This document shows, one piece after another, positions 53,105 to 60,835 of a stretch of 64,000 nucleotides of DNA. A model generated the notes under the pieces. The model was not told where the DNA came from. It worked only from the letters and a program-made list of their open reading frames with translations, and did no database searches. Location of the stretch: the NCBI RefSeq assembly GCF_003634585.1, contig NZ_RBLG01000002.1, positions 806,001 to 870,000 on the forward strand, given 5' to 3'. Both the position numbers and the translations under genes were made by a program. How positions within the stretch are numbered: the first letter of the stretch is position 1; every line of letters starts with the position of its first letter. This DNA is from Gillisia mitskevichiae. Lineage in GTDB: Bacteria; Bacteroidota; Bacteroidia; Flavobacteriales; Flavobacteriaceae.

Positions 53105-53779
53105 ATGAAAACAGTACTTGAAGCTAGAAACCTTAATAAATACTTTGAAAAGCCTGTGCTATTTCATGTACTTAAAGATATCAATTTTAAAGTGCAACAG
53201 AGTGAATTTGTATCTATCATGGGGAAATCTGGTTGCGGAAAATCTACTTTATTATATATATTATCTACAATGGATACGGGCTACAAGGGAGAATTGTATT
53301 TAAATGATAAATTGATTACTGGGCAACCTCGGGATGAGCTTTCCTATATTCGAAATAAACATATTGGTTTTGTTTTTCAGTTCCACTATCTATTGGCAGA
53401 ATTTTCGGTACTAGAAAACGTGATGCTTCCAGCTAAAAAATTAGCAGAAAAATCCAATACAGAGATCAAACATGATGCTGTAGAAAAACTTCGAATTCTA
53501 GGAATAGAGAATCTAGCAAATAAAAAAGCTTCGAGAATTTCTGGAGGTGAGAAACAGCGCGTGGCAATAGCCAGAGCATTAATAAATAATCCATCTATAA
53601 TAATGGGAGATGAACCTACCGGGAATTTAGATAGCTATAATTCAGAAAATGTATTCAACATTTTCAAGCAGTTAAGTGAAGAGCAAGGTTTATCCCTTCT
53701 TGTAGTTACTCATGATAAAGATTTTGCCGATAAAACAGATCGTATTATAGAAATGGGGGATGGAAGCATTATTAGCTAA
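53105..53779 (+). CDS. ABC transporter ATPase (LolD/MacB-type)
   Basis: ATPase of 224 residues with the complete nucleotide-binding motifs: Walker A GKSGCGKST, Q loop FVFQFHYLL, signature SGGEKQRVAIARAL, Walker B IIMGDEPTGNLDS and H loop VVTHDKDFA. The GNLD and FQFHYLL forms are typical of the LolD group. It lies 9 bases after the permease gene and completes the three-gene export operon. Confidence 0.95.
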   Translation: MKTVLEARNLNKYFEKPVLFHVLKDINFKVQQSEFVSIMGKSGCGKSTLLYILSTMDTGYKGELYLNDKLITGQPRDELSYIRNKHIGFVFQFHYLLAEFSVLENVMLPAKKLAEKSNTEIKHDAVEKLRILGIENLANKKASRISGGEKQRVAIARALINNPSIIMGDEPTGNLDSYNSENVFNIFKQLSEEQGLSLLVVTHDKDFADKTDRIIEMGDGSIIS

Positions 53780-53799
53780 ACCAGAAGTTCAGCATAAGG

Positions 53800-53842
53800 T
53801 GATAATTATCATTCCAATAAGTTTCCTATATAATTAATTTAG
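53800..53842 (+). promoter_or_regulatory. Fnr/Crp-type box and -7 element ahead of a small ORF and the LOG gene
   Basis: Dyad TGATAATTATCA (53800-53811), fully palindromic, and TAATTTAG (53835-53842, one mismatch), centres 33 bp apart. Inferred start near 53847, 19 bases before the ATG of a 53-codon ORF. Confidence 0.72.
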
Positions 53843-53865
53843 AGACAAAATCTAAATATCCACGC

Positions 53866-54027
53866 ATGGCTTTATCTTCGAATATCTTGGATTCTAACGA
53901 TACATTTAACTTATACCTAAAAACTAGCCAGGTGGAGATCTATCACTTTTGGATGAACTACCAATCCCGATCCCAAGGTTTAGATCAGAAAAAATTTATT
54001 ATTCAAGATCATGAGAAAAACCAATAA
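53866..54027 (+). CDS. small ORF overlapping the LOG gene start
   Basis: ORF of 53 codons (ATG 53866, stop 54025-54027). It begins MALSSNILDSNDTFNLYLKT and ends in a charged stretch (FIIQDHEKNQ). The composition is balanced, unlike chance translations of AT-rich DNA, and its position 19 bases after a predicted transcription start matches the leaders of the other regulon genes (11-33 bases). It overlaps the LOG gene by 17 bases in another frame, so translation could be coupled. No family recognised; could also be a leader peptide or not coding. Confidence 0.5.
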   Translation: MALSSNILDSNDTFNLYLKTSQVEIYHFWMNYQSRSQGLDQKKFIIQDHEKNQ

Positions 54028-54766
54028 TAAATTACCTGTTTTAACCGAGGAACGTTCGTTTCTTCAAGGTCCAAGATCTAGGCTATCTGAATTGTATTTT
54101 ACGGCAAAAGTTGCATGGTATTTCATACAATCTTTCCGAAAAATGCACTTTTTAGGACCTTGTGTTACCGTATTTGGATCTGCAAGGATAGGCCCAAACA
54201 GCCCTTTTTATAAGCAAACCGAAGAATTAGGCAGAGCTTTGGCAAAAATGGGATTTACAGTAATGACTGGAGGAGGACCTGGAATAATGGAAGCTGCCAA
54301 TAAAGGAGCTTTTGAAGCGGGTGGTTTCTCTGTTGGCTGTAATATTGTATTACCTATAGAACAAAGCCCAAATCCCTATTTGCATAAATGGATTAATATT
54401 CCCTACTTTTTTGTGCGCAAGGTTATGTTGGTAAAATATTCTTATGCCTTCATTGTTATGCCTGGTGGATTTGGAACTATGGATGAACTTTTTGAATCCC
54501 TTACTCTTATACAAACCCAAAAAATAGATGAATTCACAATAGTACTCTTCGGAAAAGAATATCATTCAGAGTTATTGGAACATTTGGAGATCATGAAGTT
54601 AAATGGGACTATCTCTGAAAAAGATCTCCAATATATTTTCGTGACAGATTCCGTAGATGATATAGTTACTAAATTAGATACCTCAACAATTAAAAAATAT
54701 AAGTTGAAGAAAACTCCAATAAGAAGAAAGTGGTGGCTTGGAGAAAAAGTGATAAAAAATAAATAA
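54011..54766 (+). CDS. LOG-family protein (nucleoside 5'-monophosphate phosphoribohydrolase type)
   Basis: Protein of 251 residues of the lysine-decarboxylase-like LOG family. Seen: VTVFGSARIGPNSPFY near the N terminus, TGGGPGIMEAANKGAFEAGG and the signature PGGFGTMDELFE. LOG enzymes cleave the ribose-5-phosphate from nucleoside monophosphates; bacterial members act in nucleotide turnover or stress. It may be co-transcribed with the small ORF before it and the patatin gene 60 bases after it. Confidence 0.9.
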   Translation: MRKTNNKLPVLTEERSFLQGPRSRLSELYFTAKVAWYFIQSFRKMHFLGPCVTVFGSARIGPNSPFYKQTEELGRALAKMGFTVMTGGGPGIMEAANKGAFEAGGFSVGCNIVLPIEQSPNPYLHKWINIPYFFVRKVMLVKYSYAFIVMPGGFGTMDELFESLTLIQTQKIDEFTIVLFGKEYHSELLEHLEIMKLNGTISEKDLQYIFVTDSVDDIVTKLDTSTIKKYKLKKTPIRRKWWLGEKVIKNK

Positions 54767-54826
54767 GCTGTCAAATTGCTTATAATTTGAAGGGAGTTTA
54801 GAAATGAATATATAATTTATTGAAAT

Positions 54827-55588
54827 ATGGGAATTGGTTTGGTTCTATCGGGTGGAGGCGCACGAGGAGTGGCACATATAGGAGCTCTTAAGGCTTTTGA
54901 AGAGCGAGGAGTGCAAATTACCCACATTTCTGGCACTAGTGCCGGAGCAATCGTGGGAGCCATGTACGCTGCAGGAAATCCCTGGCAGGATATTTTTAAA
55001 TTCTTTAAGGAAATTCCTATTTTCAATTATAGGCGCTATGCGATAAACAAACCGGGATTTATAGACACTTTAAAATTTTATAAAGACCTTGAGGGTTTCT
55101 TTAAAAAAGATGATTTTGCATCTTTGGAAAAAAAACTGTTTGTTACCGCTACAAATTTAATAGATGGAAAAATTAAGATCTTTAGTTCTGGAGAATTGAT
55201 AAAACCCGTCCTAGCTTCGGCTTCTTTCCCGGGAGTATTTACCCCAATTTCAATTGAAAAAGGAGTTTATATAGATGGCGGGGTCCTGAATAATTTTCCT
55301 ATTGAACCTCTAATTCCAATATGTAATAAAATAATTGGAGTCTTCGTAAATCCTTTAGAGACCATACAAATTGAAGATCTAAACCATTCTTATCAAATTC
55401 TAAATAGATCTCTACAAATAAGTTTAGGAAACCAATCCCTTTATAAATTTAAACACTGTGATTTTGTTATATCTCCTGCGGGACTCACTAAGTTTGGGAT
55501 CTTCGATTTGAAAACCTTAGATGCTATTTTTGAAATTGGTTATCGTGAAGCTATTAAAGAATTAGAAATACAAGAACATTTGTTATAA
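54827..55588 (+). CDS. patatin-like phospholipase (NTE/RssA type)
   Basis: Cytoplasmic or membrane-associated lipid hydrolase of 253 residues. Seen: oxyanion motif GLVLSGGGARGVAHIGAL, nucleophile motif HISGTSAGAIVGAMYA (Ser in GTSAG), and the catalytic Asp in YIDGGVLNNFP, all in the usual order. It probably hydrolyses phospholipids or lysophospholipids. Its stop overlaps the stop of the convergent gene by a few bases, so no separate terminator fits between them. Confidence 0.93.
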   Translation: MGIGLVLSGGGARGVAHIGALKAFEERGVQITHISGTSAGAIVGAMYAAGNPWQDIFKFFKEIPIFNYRRYAINKPGFIDTLKFYKDLEGFFKKDDFASLEKKLFVTATNLIDGKIKIFSSGELIKPVLASASFPGVFTPISIEKGVYIDGGVLNNFPIEPLIPICNKIIGVFVNPLETIQIEDLNHSYQILNRSLQISLGNQSLYKFKHCDFVISPAGLTKFGIFDLKTLDAIFEIGYREAIKELEIQEHLL

Positions 55589-56104
55589 TTCCTGTTTTAC
55601 AGTTGTTTGCTGAAAGCCTAATTTTTTAGGTTTATTTGGAAGTTCCCATTTTATCATCTCCTTCAAGAATTCATCTACTTTTTCTATGATGAATTTTTCA
55701 TTTATGTCTGTTGGATTAAATAGTCCAATCTCTGTAATATTATTTTCTAAAGGCAAGGAATCAATTTCAGGAAAAAGAATGAAAATAAATACATCGCCAC
55801 TATAGGTCTGTGAAAATACCAAAGCACCTCCAGGAATAAATTGAAATGCAGGTATCTGGTTTGTACAATCTATAAGGTCCTTTGGAAAAGAATCAAAAGA
55901 GATATTTATTGCTTCATTATTATGGATCCAATTGAGTTCCTGTACTCTCCACCCCATCTCATACTGAGTTGTGATCCCTTTTAAAGTTTTATGTAAAAGT
56001 GGTTTTGTTAGATCGTTCCAGTGCACTTTTTTATCTACTACAGTTTTAATAGATTCTATATAGTCTATAATACGTTCTTCTAAATGTTCTATTTTCATGA
56101 TCAT
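55583..56104 (-). CDS. unknown protein at the end of the Mla operon
   Basis: Protein of 173 residues, soluble, not recognised. Residues 1-40 look helical; the rest is mixed with strand-like stretches (AFQFIPGGALVFSQTYSGDVFIFILFP). No signal peptide or membrane helix. It starts 4 bases before the MlaD-like gene ends its spacing, so it is read as the fourth gene of the Mla-like operon and could be an accessory factor. Confidence 0.6.
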   Translation of the reverse strand: MIMKIEHLEERIIDYIESIKTVVDKKVHWNDLTKPLLHKTLKGITTQYEMGWRVQELNWIHNNEAINISFDSFPKDLIDCTNQIPAFQFIPGGALVFSQTYSGDVFIFILFPEIDSLPLENNITEIGLFNPTDINEKFIIEKVDEFLKEMIKWELPNKPKKLGFQQTTVKQEL

Positions 56105-56108
56105 TGAG

Positions 56109-57092
56109 TTAATTGTTTTTAATTTCTCTTTTTTTCTGTCTTTCCAACTTTCTAAAATATCCTCTAAAGAAAAAATTATGCTTTAAAGCTTCCATATTTT
56201 GATTCAATTTAAAAGTAGATTCCTTTATATAAAGCATTGTAGAGTCTATATCTTTCACCAAATTCTCATCTGTGGTTAAATGATTTAGAGCCCCATCTCC
56301 ATTTTTTATCTCTGTGATAATCTCTTCCAAGTTTTTAGTGATACTACTAATATCCTCACTCGATCTCTCTAAATTATTGATCACCGATTTTAATTGTTGT
56401 CCAGCAAGGGAATCATTAAATAAGACACCAGCCACACTTTCCTCCATATCTATTCTGGCGATCACTTTATTTAATTTATACATGGTGTTAGAGGTGCTTA
56501 TTGAAGTTGCTTTAAGCTTATCTATGGTTTCTTTGATATTCCCGGCCATTGTAGTGTCTGCAATTAGAACTCCAAGGGTTCCTTTACCTTCTAAAATCTT
56601 ATTGGTGATCTTTAAAAGATCTGCTGTTAACAAGGCTGCATTTTCATTGGTTACGTTTAAGGTAGATAACATATCATCTGTTCCAATTTTACTGAAGGAA
56701 ATAATTGTATCATTCGAGCTCACAAATGGAGATTCTCCTTTTCCAGGGATAATATTAACAACCATACTTCCTACTAAACCATCAGAACCAATAGTGGCAA
56801 TAGCATTCTTCCTAATAAATTTCGCTGTTTTTTCTTCTATCATCATCTCGATGATAATTTGAGATTCCCCTAGCATTTCAATTTTGCCTACGGTTCCAAC
56901 ATTAATTCCAGAATAGCGCACATTATTTCCTAATTGCAAGCCATTAACATTAGTAAACTCTGCATAAATCTGAATATTTTTACTGAATAAATGTTGTCTA
57001 TTTCCTATAAAATAGAGTGCGAATATTAGAAGAAGTGAACCTACCACTACAAATATTCCTAATTTTATTTTTTGTGAAGCTGACTTGTTCAT
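56109..57092 (-). CDS. mlaD: MCE-domain lipid-transport protein (MlaD)
   Basis: Protein of 327 residues with one N-terminal membrane helix (about 10-30) and an MCE domain (AEFTNVNGLQLGNNVRYSGI...VGTVGKIEM), followed by a long helical C-terminal part (about 150-300). The MCE domain binds phospholipids in the periplasm as a hexameric ring. It lies 5 bases after mlaF. Longer than E. coli MlaD (183 residues), as usual in Bacteroidota. Confidence 0.92.
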   Translation of the reverse strand: MNKSASQKIKLGIFVVVGSLLLIFALYFIGNRQHLFSKNIQIYAEFTNVNGLQLGNNVRYSGINVGTVGKIEMLGESQIIIEMMIEEKTAKFIRKNAIATIGSDGLVGSMVVNIIPGKGESPFVSSNDTIISFSKIGTDDMLSTLNVTNENAALLTADLLKITNKILEGKGTLGVLIADTTMAGNIKETIDKLKATSISTSNTMYKLNKVIARIDMEESVAGVLFNDSLAGQQLKSVINNLERSSEDISSITKNLEEIITEIKNGDGALNHLTTDENLVKDIDSTMLYIKESTFKLNQNMEALKHNFFFRGYFRKLERQKKREIKNN

Positions 57093-57097
57093 ACTTA

Positions 57098-57850
57098 TTA
57101 ATTTTTAAAGAATGCTTGAACTTTTGGATCTTGTGAAGCTATTAATTCTTGATAAGTGCCTTCTGCATAATTGATCCCATCTACAAGCAATATCATCCTA
57201 TTAGATATAACTCGTGCGCAATCTACATCATGAGTTATAATTAATGAAGATGTATTATAAGTGTCTTGGATGGTTCTCATAAGTTGAATTATTTCCTTGG
57301 CCGTTATGGGGTCCAAGCCCGTTGTTGGCTCGTCATACAAAATAATTTTAGGTTTTAAAATAAGTGCTCTGGCTAAAGCCACACGTCTTTGCATTCCGCC
57401 AGAAAGTTCAGCTGGCATAAGATCTATGGCATCTGCCAATCCCACATTTGTTAATGCCTCTACTACTAAGCTTTCTGTATTTCCTTTTAACTCGAGCATT
57501 TTTTTATGGCGCCTTAGTGGAAATTCTAAATTTTCTCTAACGGTCATAGAATCATATAATGCACTTCCTTGGAATAAGAAACCGATCTCAGTTCTTAAAA
57601 TATCTAATTCATTTTGGCCCAACTTGGTAATATCATGATCTTTAATTCTAATGCTACCACTATCTGCTTCAATTAAACCAACTAAGCATTTTATCATTAC
57701 AGATTTGCCGGAGCCAGATTTCCCCATCACCACTAAATTTTCACCTTTATATAGTTTCAAATTAAAACCATTTAATACGTGGTTTTCACCAAAGCTTTTT
57801 TGTAAATCTTTGAGTTCTAAAACCGGTGCTGTTTTATTATTAGATTCCAT
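57098..57850 (-). CDS. mlaF: Mla ABC transporter ATPase (MlaF)
   Basis: ATPase of 250 residues with Walker A GKSGSGKS, Q loop GFLFQGSALYDSMTV (the LFQ-SALFDSxTV form is typical of MlaF), signature LSGGMQRRVALARAL, Walker B ILYDEPTTGLDP and H loop IITHD. It drives lipid transport with MlaE. It lies 5 bases after mlaE. Confidence 0.94.
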   Translation of the reverse strand: MESNNKTAPVLELKDLQKSFGENHVLNGFNLKLYKGENLVVMGKSGSGKSVMIKCLVGLIEADSGSIRIKDHDITKLGQNELDILRTEIGFLFQGSALYDSMTVRENLEFPLRRHKKMLELKGNTESLVVEALTNVGLADAIDLMPAELSGGMQRRVALARALILKPKIILYDEPTTGLDPITAKEIIQLMRTIQDTYNTSSLIITHDVDCARVISNRMILLVDGINYAEGTYQELIASQDPKVQAFFKN

Positions 57851-57855
57851 TAGAT

Positions 57856-58638
57856 TTAAAAAAATATATCGGTTATAAATACTGCGATAAAATCTATAAT
57901 AAATAATAGCATAGAAGTGTAAACCACAGCTGCATTTGAGGCCTCTCCTACTCCTACAGTTCCTTTAGAACAATAATATCCTTTATAGCAACCGACCAAG
58001 CCAATAGCAAATCCGAAGAAAAAAGATTTTATGGTTGCAGGAACAATATCTGCATATGTAATAGCATCAAAAACCTGATTGAAATATAAAAGATAAGAAA
58101 CATCTCCTTTTAAATTCTCTATGAGTGCCGATCCCAGTAGGGCTACAGTATCTCCAGTAACTATAAGTAAAGGCAACATTAATGTGGTAGCAGCTATTCT
58201 TGTAACCACCAAATATTTGAATGGATTGGTACCCGACACTTCCATAGCATCTATTTGTTCTGTTACCCGCATAGAGCCTAATTCTGCTCCAATTCCAGAA
58301 CCAATTCTACCTGCACAAATAAGAGCAATGATCACCGGGCCTATTTCACGTACTATAGAAATCCCCACCATAGAAGGCATCCAAGATTCTGCTCCAAATT
58401 CCATAAGGGTAGGTCTGGATTGTAAAGTAAATACCAAGCCTAAAATAAATCCTGTTACCACGACAAGTAATAAGGATCTATTACCCATATTAAAACATTG
58501 ACGCATTAATTCCTTAAACTCAAATGGTGGCTTAAATACCTCCCGAAAGAAACGGGCCGTGAAATAAGACATGTCACCAACTTCAGCAAAGAAATCTTTT
58601 GAATTATCTAAAATGGTTTTGGTTTTCCCCATATACAT
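57856..58638 (-). CDS. mlaE: Mla ABC transporter permease (MlaE)
   Basis: Membrane protein of 260 residues of the MlaE family. Seen: FTLQSRPTLMEFGAESW, the conserved REIGPVIIALICAGRIGSGIGAELG loop, VTEQIDAMEVSGTNPFKYLV, and about five or six helices. It forms the channel for phospholipid movement between inner membrane and outer membrane. The ATG at 58638 or the second one at 58632 may be used; both follow the predicted transcription start (58650). Confidence 0.94.
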   Translation of the reverse strand: MYMGKTKTILDNSKDFFAEVGDMSYFTARFFREVFKPPFEFKELMRQCFNMGNRSLLLVVVTGFILGLVFTLQSRPTLMEFGAESWMPSMVGISIVREIGPVIIALICAGRIGSGIGAELGSMRVTEQIDAMEVSGTNPFKYLVVTRIAATTLMLPLLIVTGDTVALLGSALIENLKGDVSYLLYFNQVFDAITYADIVPATIKSFFFGFAIGLVGCYKGYYCSKGTVGVGEASNAAVVYTSMLLFIIDFIAVFITDIFF

Positions 58639-58654
58639 GTATTTATTCCGTATT

Positions 58655-58697
58655 CAAATATAGCAGGGGTTTTCGCCAATAAAAATGATATTCATCA
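58655..58697 (-). promoter_or_regulatory. Fnr/Crp-type box and -7 element of the mla operon
   Basis: Dyad TGATATTCATCA (58686-58697) and perfect -7 element TATATTTG (58655-58662, minus strand), centres 33 bp apart. Inferred start near 58650, 12 bases before mlaE. It places outer-membrane lipid transport in the regulon. Confidence 0.82.
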
Positions 58698-58829
58698 GCT
58701 GGAAAAAGTATAGAAAATTAAAAAATCATACCGCATAGGAATGAAAAAAATTAACTCAAACATTATATTTCTATATATACATTATTCAATAAACCAATAT
58801 GCCTGTTGATAAAAGCATTTTAATCTTCT

Positions 58830-58872
58830 TGACATATATCATTTGATAAAAGAAAAGGTTACTGTTATTTAG
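58830..58872 (+). promoter_or_regulatory. Fnr/Crp-type box ahead of exonuclease III, weak -7 element
   Basis: Dyad TGACATATATCA (58830-58841). The octamer at 33 bp is TTATTTAG (58865-58872), two mismatches. Inferred start near 58877 gives an untranslated leader of 120 bases that carries a strong AGGAGGAG purine run near 58894 but no ORF of note. The dyad could also be accidental. Confidence 0.45.
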
Positions 58873-58996
58873 AATCTATAAATATCTGTAAAGGAGGAGA
58901 AATATTAATTTTATTAAAGTGTCTTGCTAATTAAAAAGAAGAATTACTAACAATATTTAAAGGAGTTTTTATAATTCTTACTAAAGCATACCGGCC

Positions 58997-59761
58997 ATGA
59001 TTATAATTTCTTGGAATGTAAATGGCCTTCGAGCCATCATTAAAAAAGGGTTTATAGATACCATAACTAGTCTTAACCCAGATATACTATGCTTACAGGA
59101 AGTCAAAGCTTCTAAAAGTGAGGTATTAAAAGCATTGACGCCCTTAAGAATATATGGGATCCATATGAATCCAGCTTTGAGAAAGGGGTATTCAGGAACT
59201 GTGTTGCTTTGTAAAATAGCTCCATCTAAAATAGAAAAAGCTATGGGTATAGAAGAGCATGACACAGAAGGTAGGATTATTTGTGCCACTTATGAGGATT
59301 TTTATTTAGTTAATGTTTATGTACCTAATTCGGGTCAGCAATTAAACAGGCTGGAGTACAGAAAAAAGTGGGATCAAGATTTTCTAGAATATTTAAATGA
59401 TCTAAAAAAGAAAAAACCAATACTCGTTATAGGCGATTTTAATGTAGCTCATCAACCTATCGATCTCAAAAATGATAAGGCCAACTACAATAAAACGGCA
59501 GGATATACTCAAGTTGAAATTGATGGAATGGATAATTTATTAGCTACAGGTTTGGTGGACACCTTTAGGCATTTTCATCCAAATGAGATTGCTTATACCT
59601 ACTGGACCTATCGCTTTAAGGCGAGAGAAAATAATATTGGTTGGAGAATAGACTATTTTCTGGTAAGTGATACTTTACTTCCAAAAATTAGTGCTGCAGA
59701 GATCCTCTCAGATATTTATGGATCAGATCATTGCCCCATTAAACTTACAATAAACCTATGA
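58997..59761 (+). CDS. xth: exodeoxyribonuclease III
   Basis: Protein of 254 residues of the exonuclease III/AP endonuclease family. Seen: ISWNVNGLRAIIKKGF at the N terminus, CLQEVKASKSE (metal-binding Glu), VNVYVPNSG, GDFNVAHQPIDLKN (catalytic Asp-Asn) and the C-terminal SDHCPI (catalytic His). It cuts DNA at abasic sites and trims 3' ends in base-excision repair. It converges with and overlaps by a few bases the LigD-type polymerase gene. Confidence 0.95.
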   Translation: MIIISWNVNGLRAIIKKGFIDTITSLNPDILCLQEVKASKSEVLKALTPLRIYGIHMNPALRKGYSGTVLLCKIAPSKIEKAMGIEEHDTEGRIICATYEDFYLVNVYVPNSGQQLNRLEYRKKWDQDFLEYLNDLKKKKPILVIGDFNVAHQPIDLKNDKANYNKTAGYTQVEIDGMDNLLATGLVDTFRHFHPNEIAYTYWTYRFKARENNIGWRIDYFLVSDTLLPKISAAEILSDIYGSDHCPIKLTINL

Positions 59762-60685
59762 TCCTATGCCAACAGGTAAGATCTGTTTTAACTTTATAAC
59801 TTCAGTAAAAATGTCTCCTAATTTTTTAATTCTTTCAGGAACATTTTTAATGGTAAAATCTGTGGGGATAAATCCACCTTTTTTAACTTCATCCCAGTTT
59901 AATGGTGTAGATATGGGTGCCATATCATAGCCACGAATAGTATACGGTGCGGCTGTATTTCTACTAATAACATTTTGCATATAATCTAATGTCACTTTAT
60001 CTTTTTGGTGTGTTTTACCTTTTTTCCTTTGGGTAGTGACCAATTTCGGGTATTGTTCAACTAACAAATCACTTATGGATTTTACCCACCCCCTAACAGT
60101 CTCAAAAGAATATTTTGGTACAATAGGAACATATATATGCAGGCCGGTACCTCCTGTAGTTTTTGGATATCCTTTTAAATTATAAGAAAGTAGTAACTCA
60201 TTTAGATACCCAGCTGCCTTTAAAACATTTTTAAAATATAAAACATCTGCAACATCCAGATCAAAAATAGCAATATCCGGATGATCAAAATTAGGGGCTT
60301 CTGCAGACCATAAATGGAATTCTATACCGCCTCTCGCTGCTAGCCATAATATTCCCGCTGCATTTTGAATCAAGAGAACTTGGATGATCTTATCTTTACT
60401 TATTTCATTATATGGAACGGTGACAAACAAGCGTGTCTCTTGGACTTTATCCTCAAAATTTCGTTTATAAAATGAAAAATCTTCAATCCCTCTCGGGAAA
60501 AAATGCATAGTTGCAGGTCTATTCTTTAAATAGGGTAAGAGGATTGGAGCAATTTGTTTATAATAATTTAGTAAATCCAACTTAGTATAGTTCTCTTTTG
60601 GCCAGTAGATCTTGTGGGGATTGGAAATAGCTAACTCAAAACCATCTATATTCCAGATTGTTGATTTTTCTTCAAGCTTTTTCAT
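59756..60685 (-). CDS. LigD-type polymerase/primase (PolDom), stand-alone
   Basis: Protein of 309 residues that corresponds to the polymerase domain of bacterial ligase D (archaeo-eukaryotic primase fold). Seen: SNPHKIYWPKENYTKLDLL at the start, RPATMHFFPRGIEDFSFYKRNF, the metal-binding DLD in IAIFDLDVADV, and TTGGTGLHIYVPI with KVTLDYMQN. No ligase or phosphoesterase domain is attached and no Ku gene is in the window. It fills gaps in double-strand break repair; such repair matters in non-growing cells. Possibly driven from the shared box at 60772-60783. Confidence 0.9.
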   Translation of the reverse strand: MKKLEEKSTIWNIDGFELAISNPHKIYWPKENYTKLDLLNYYKQIAPILLPYLKNRPATMHFFPRGIEDFSFYKRNFEDKVQETRLFVTVPYNEISKDKIIQVLLIQNAAGILWLAARGGIEFHLWSAEAPNFDHPDIAIFDLDVADVLYFKNVLKAAGYLNELLLSYNLKGYPKTTGGTGLHIYVPIVPKYSFETVRGWVKSISDLLVEQYPKLVTTQRKKGKTHQKDKVTLDYMQNVISRNTAAPYTIRGYDMAPISTPLNWDEVKKGGFIPTDFTIKNVPERIKKLGDIFTEVIKLKQILPVGIGS

Positions 60686-60740
60686 TCTTATTTGCTTTTC
60701 AATTCACGATTCTAAAAAAGCGCCTTATTATTATGCTGAC

Positions 60741-60814
60741 TGAAATTAAACAACATTCTTCAATATTAACATGATCGAAATCATTCTTAATATCAACCTA
60801 CCTAATTACATTTA
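60741..60814. promoter_or_regulatory. Fnr/Crp-type box between ligD-pol and the erythromycin esterase-like gene
   Basis: Dyad TGATCGAAATCA (60772-60783). Plus strand: -7 element TACATTTA (60807-60814) at 33 bp, start near 60819, 17 bases before the ATG. Minus strand: TAATTTCA (60741-60748, one mismatch) at the same spacing, start near 60736, 51 bases before ligD-pol. Confidence 0.78.
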
Positions 60815-60835
60815 TATAGCATAAATAAATACAAG

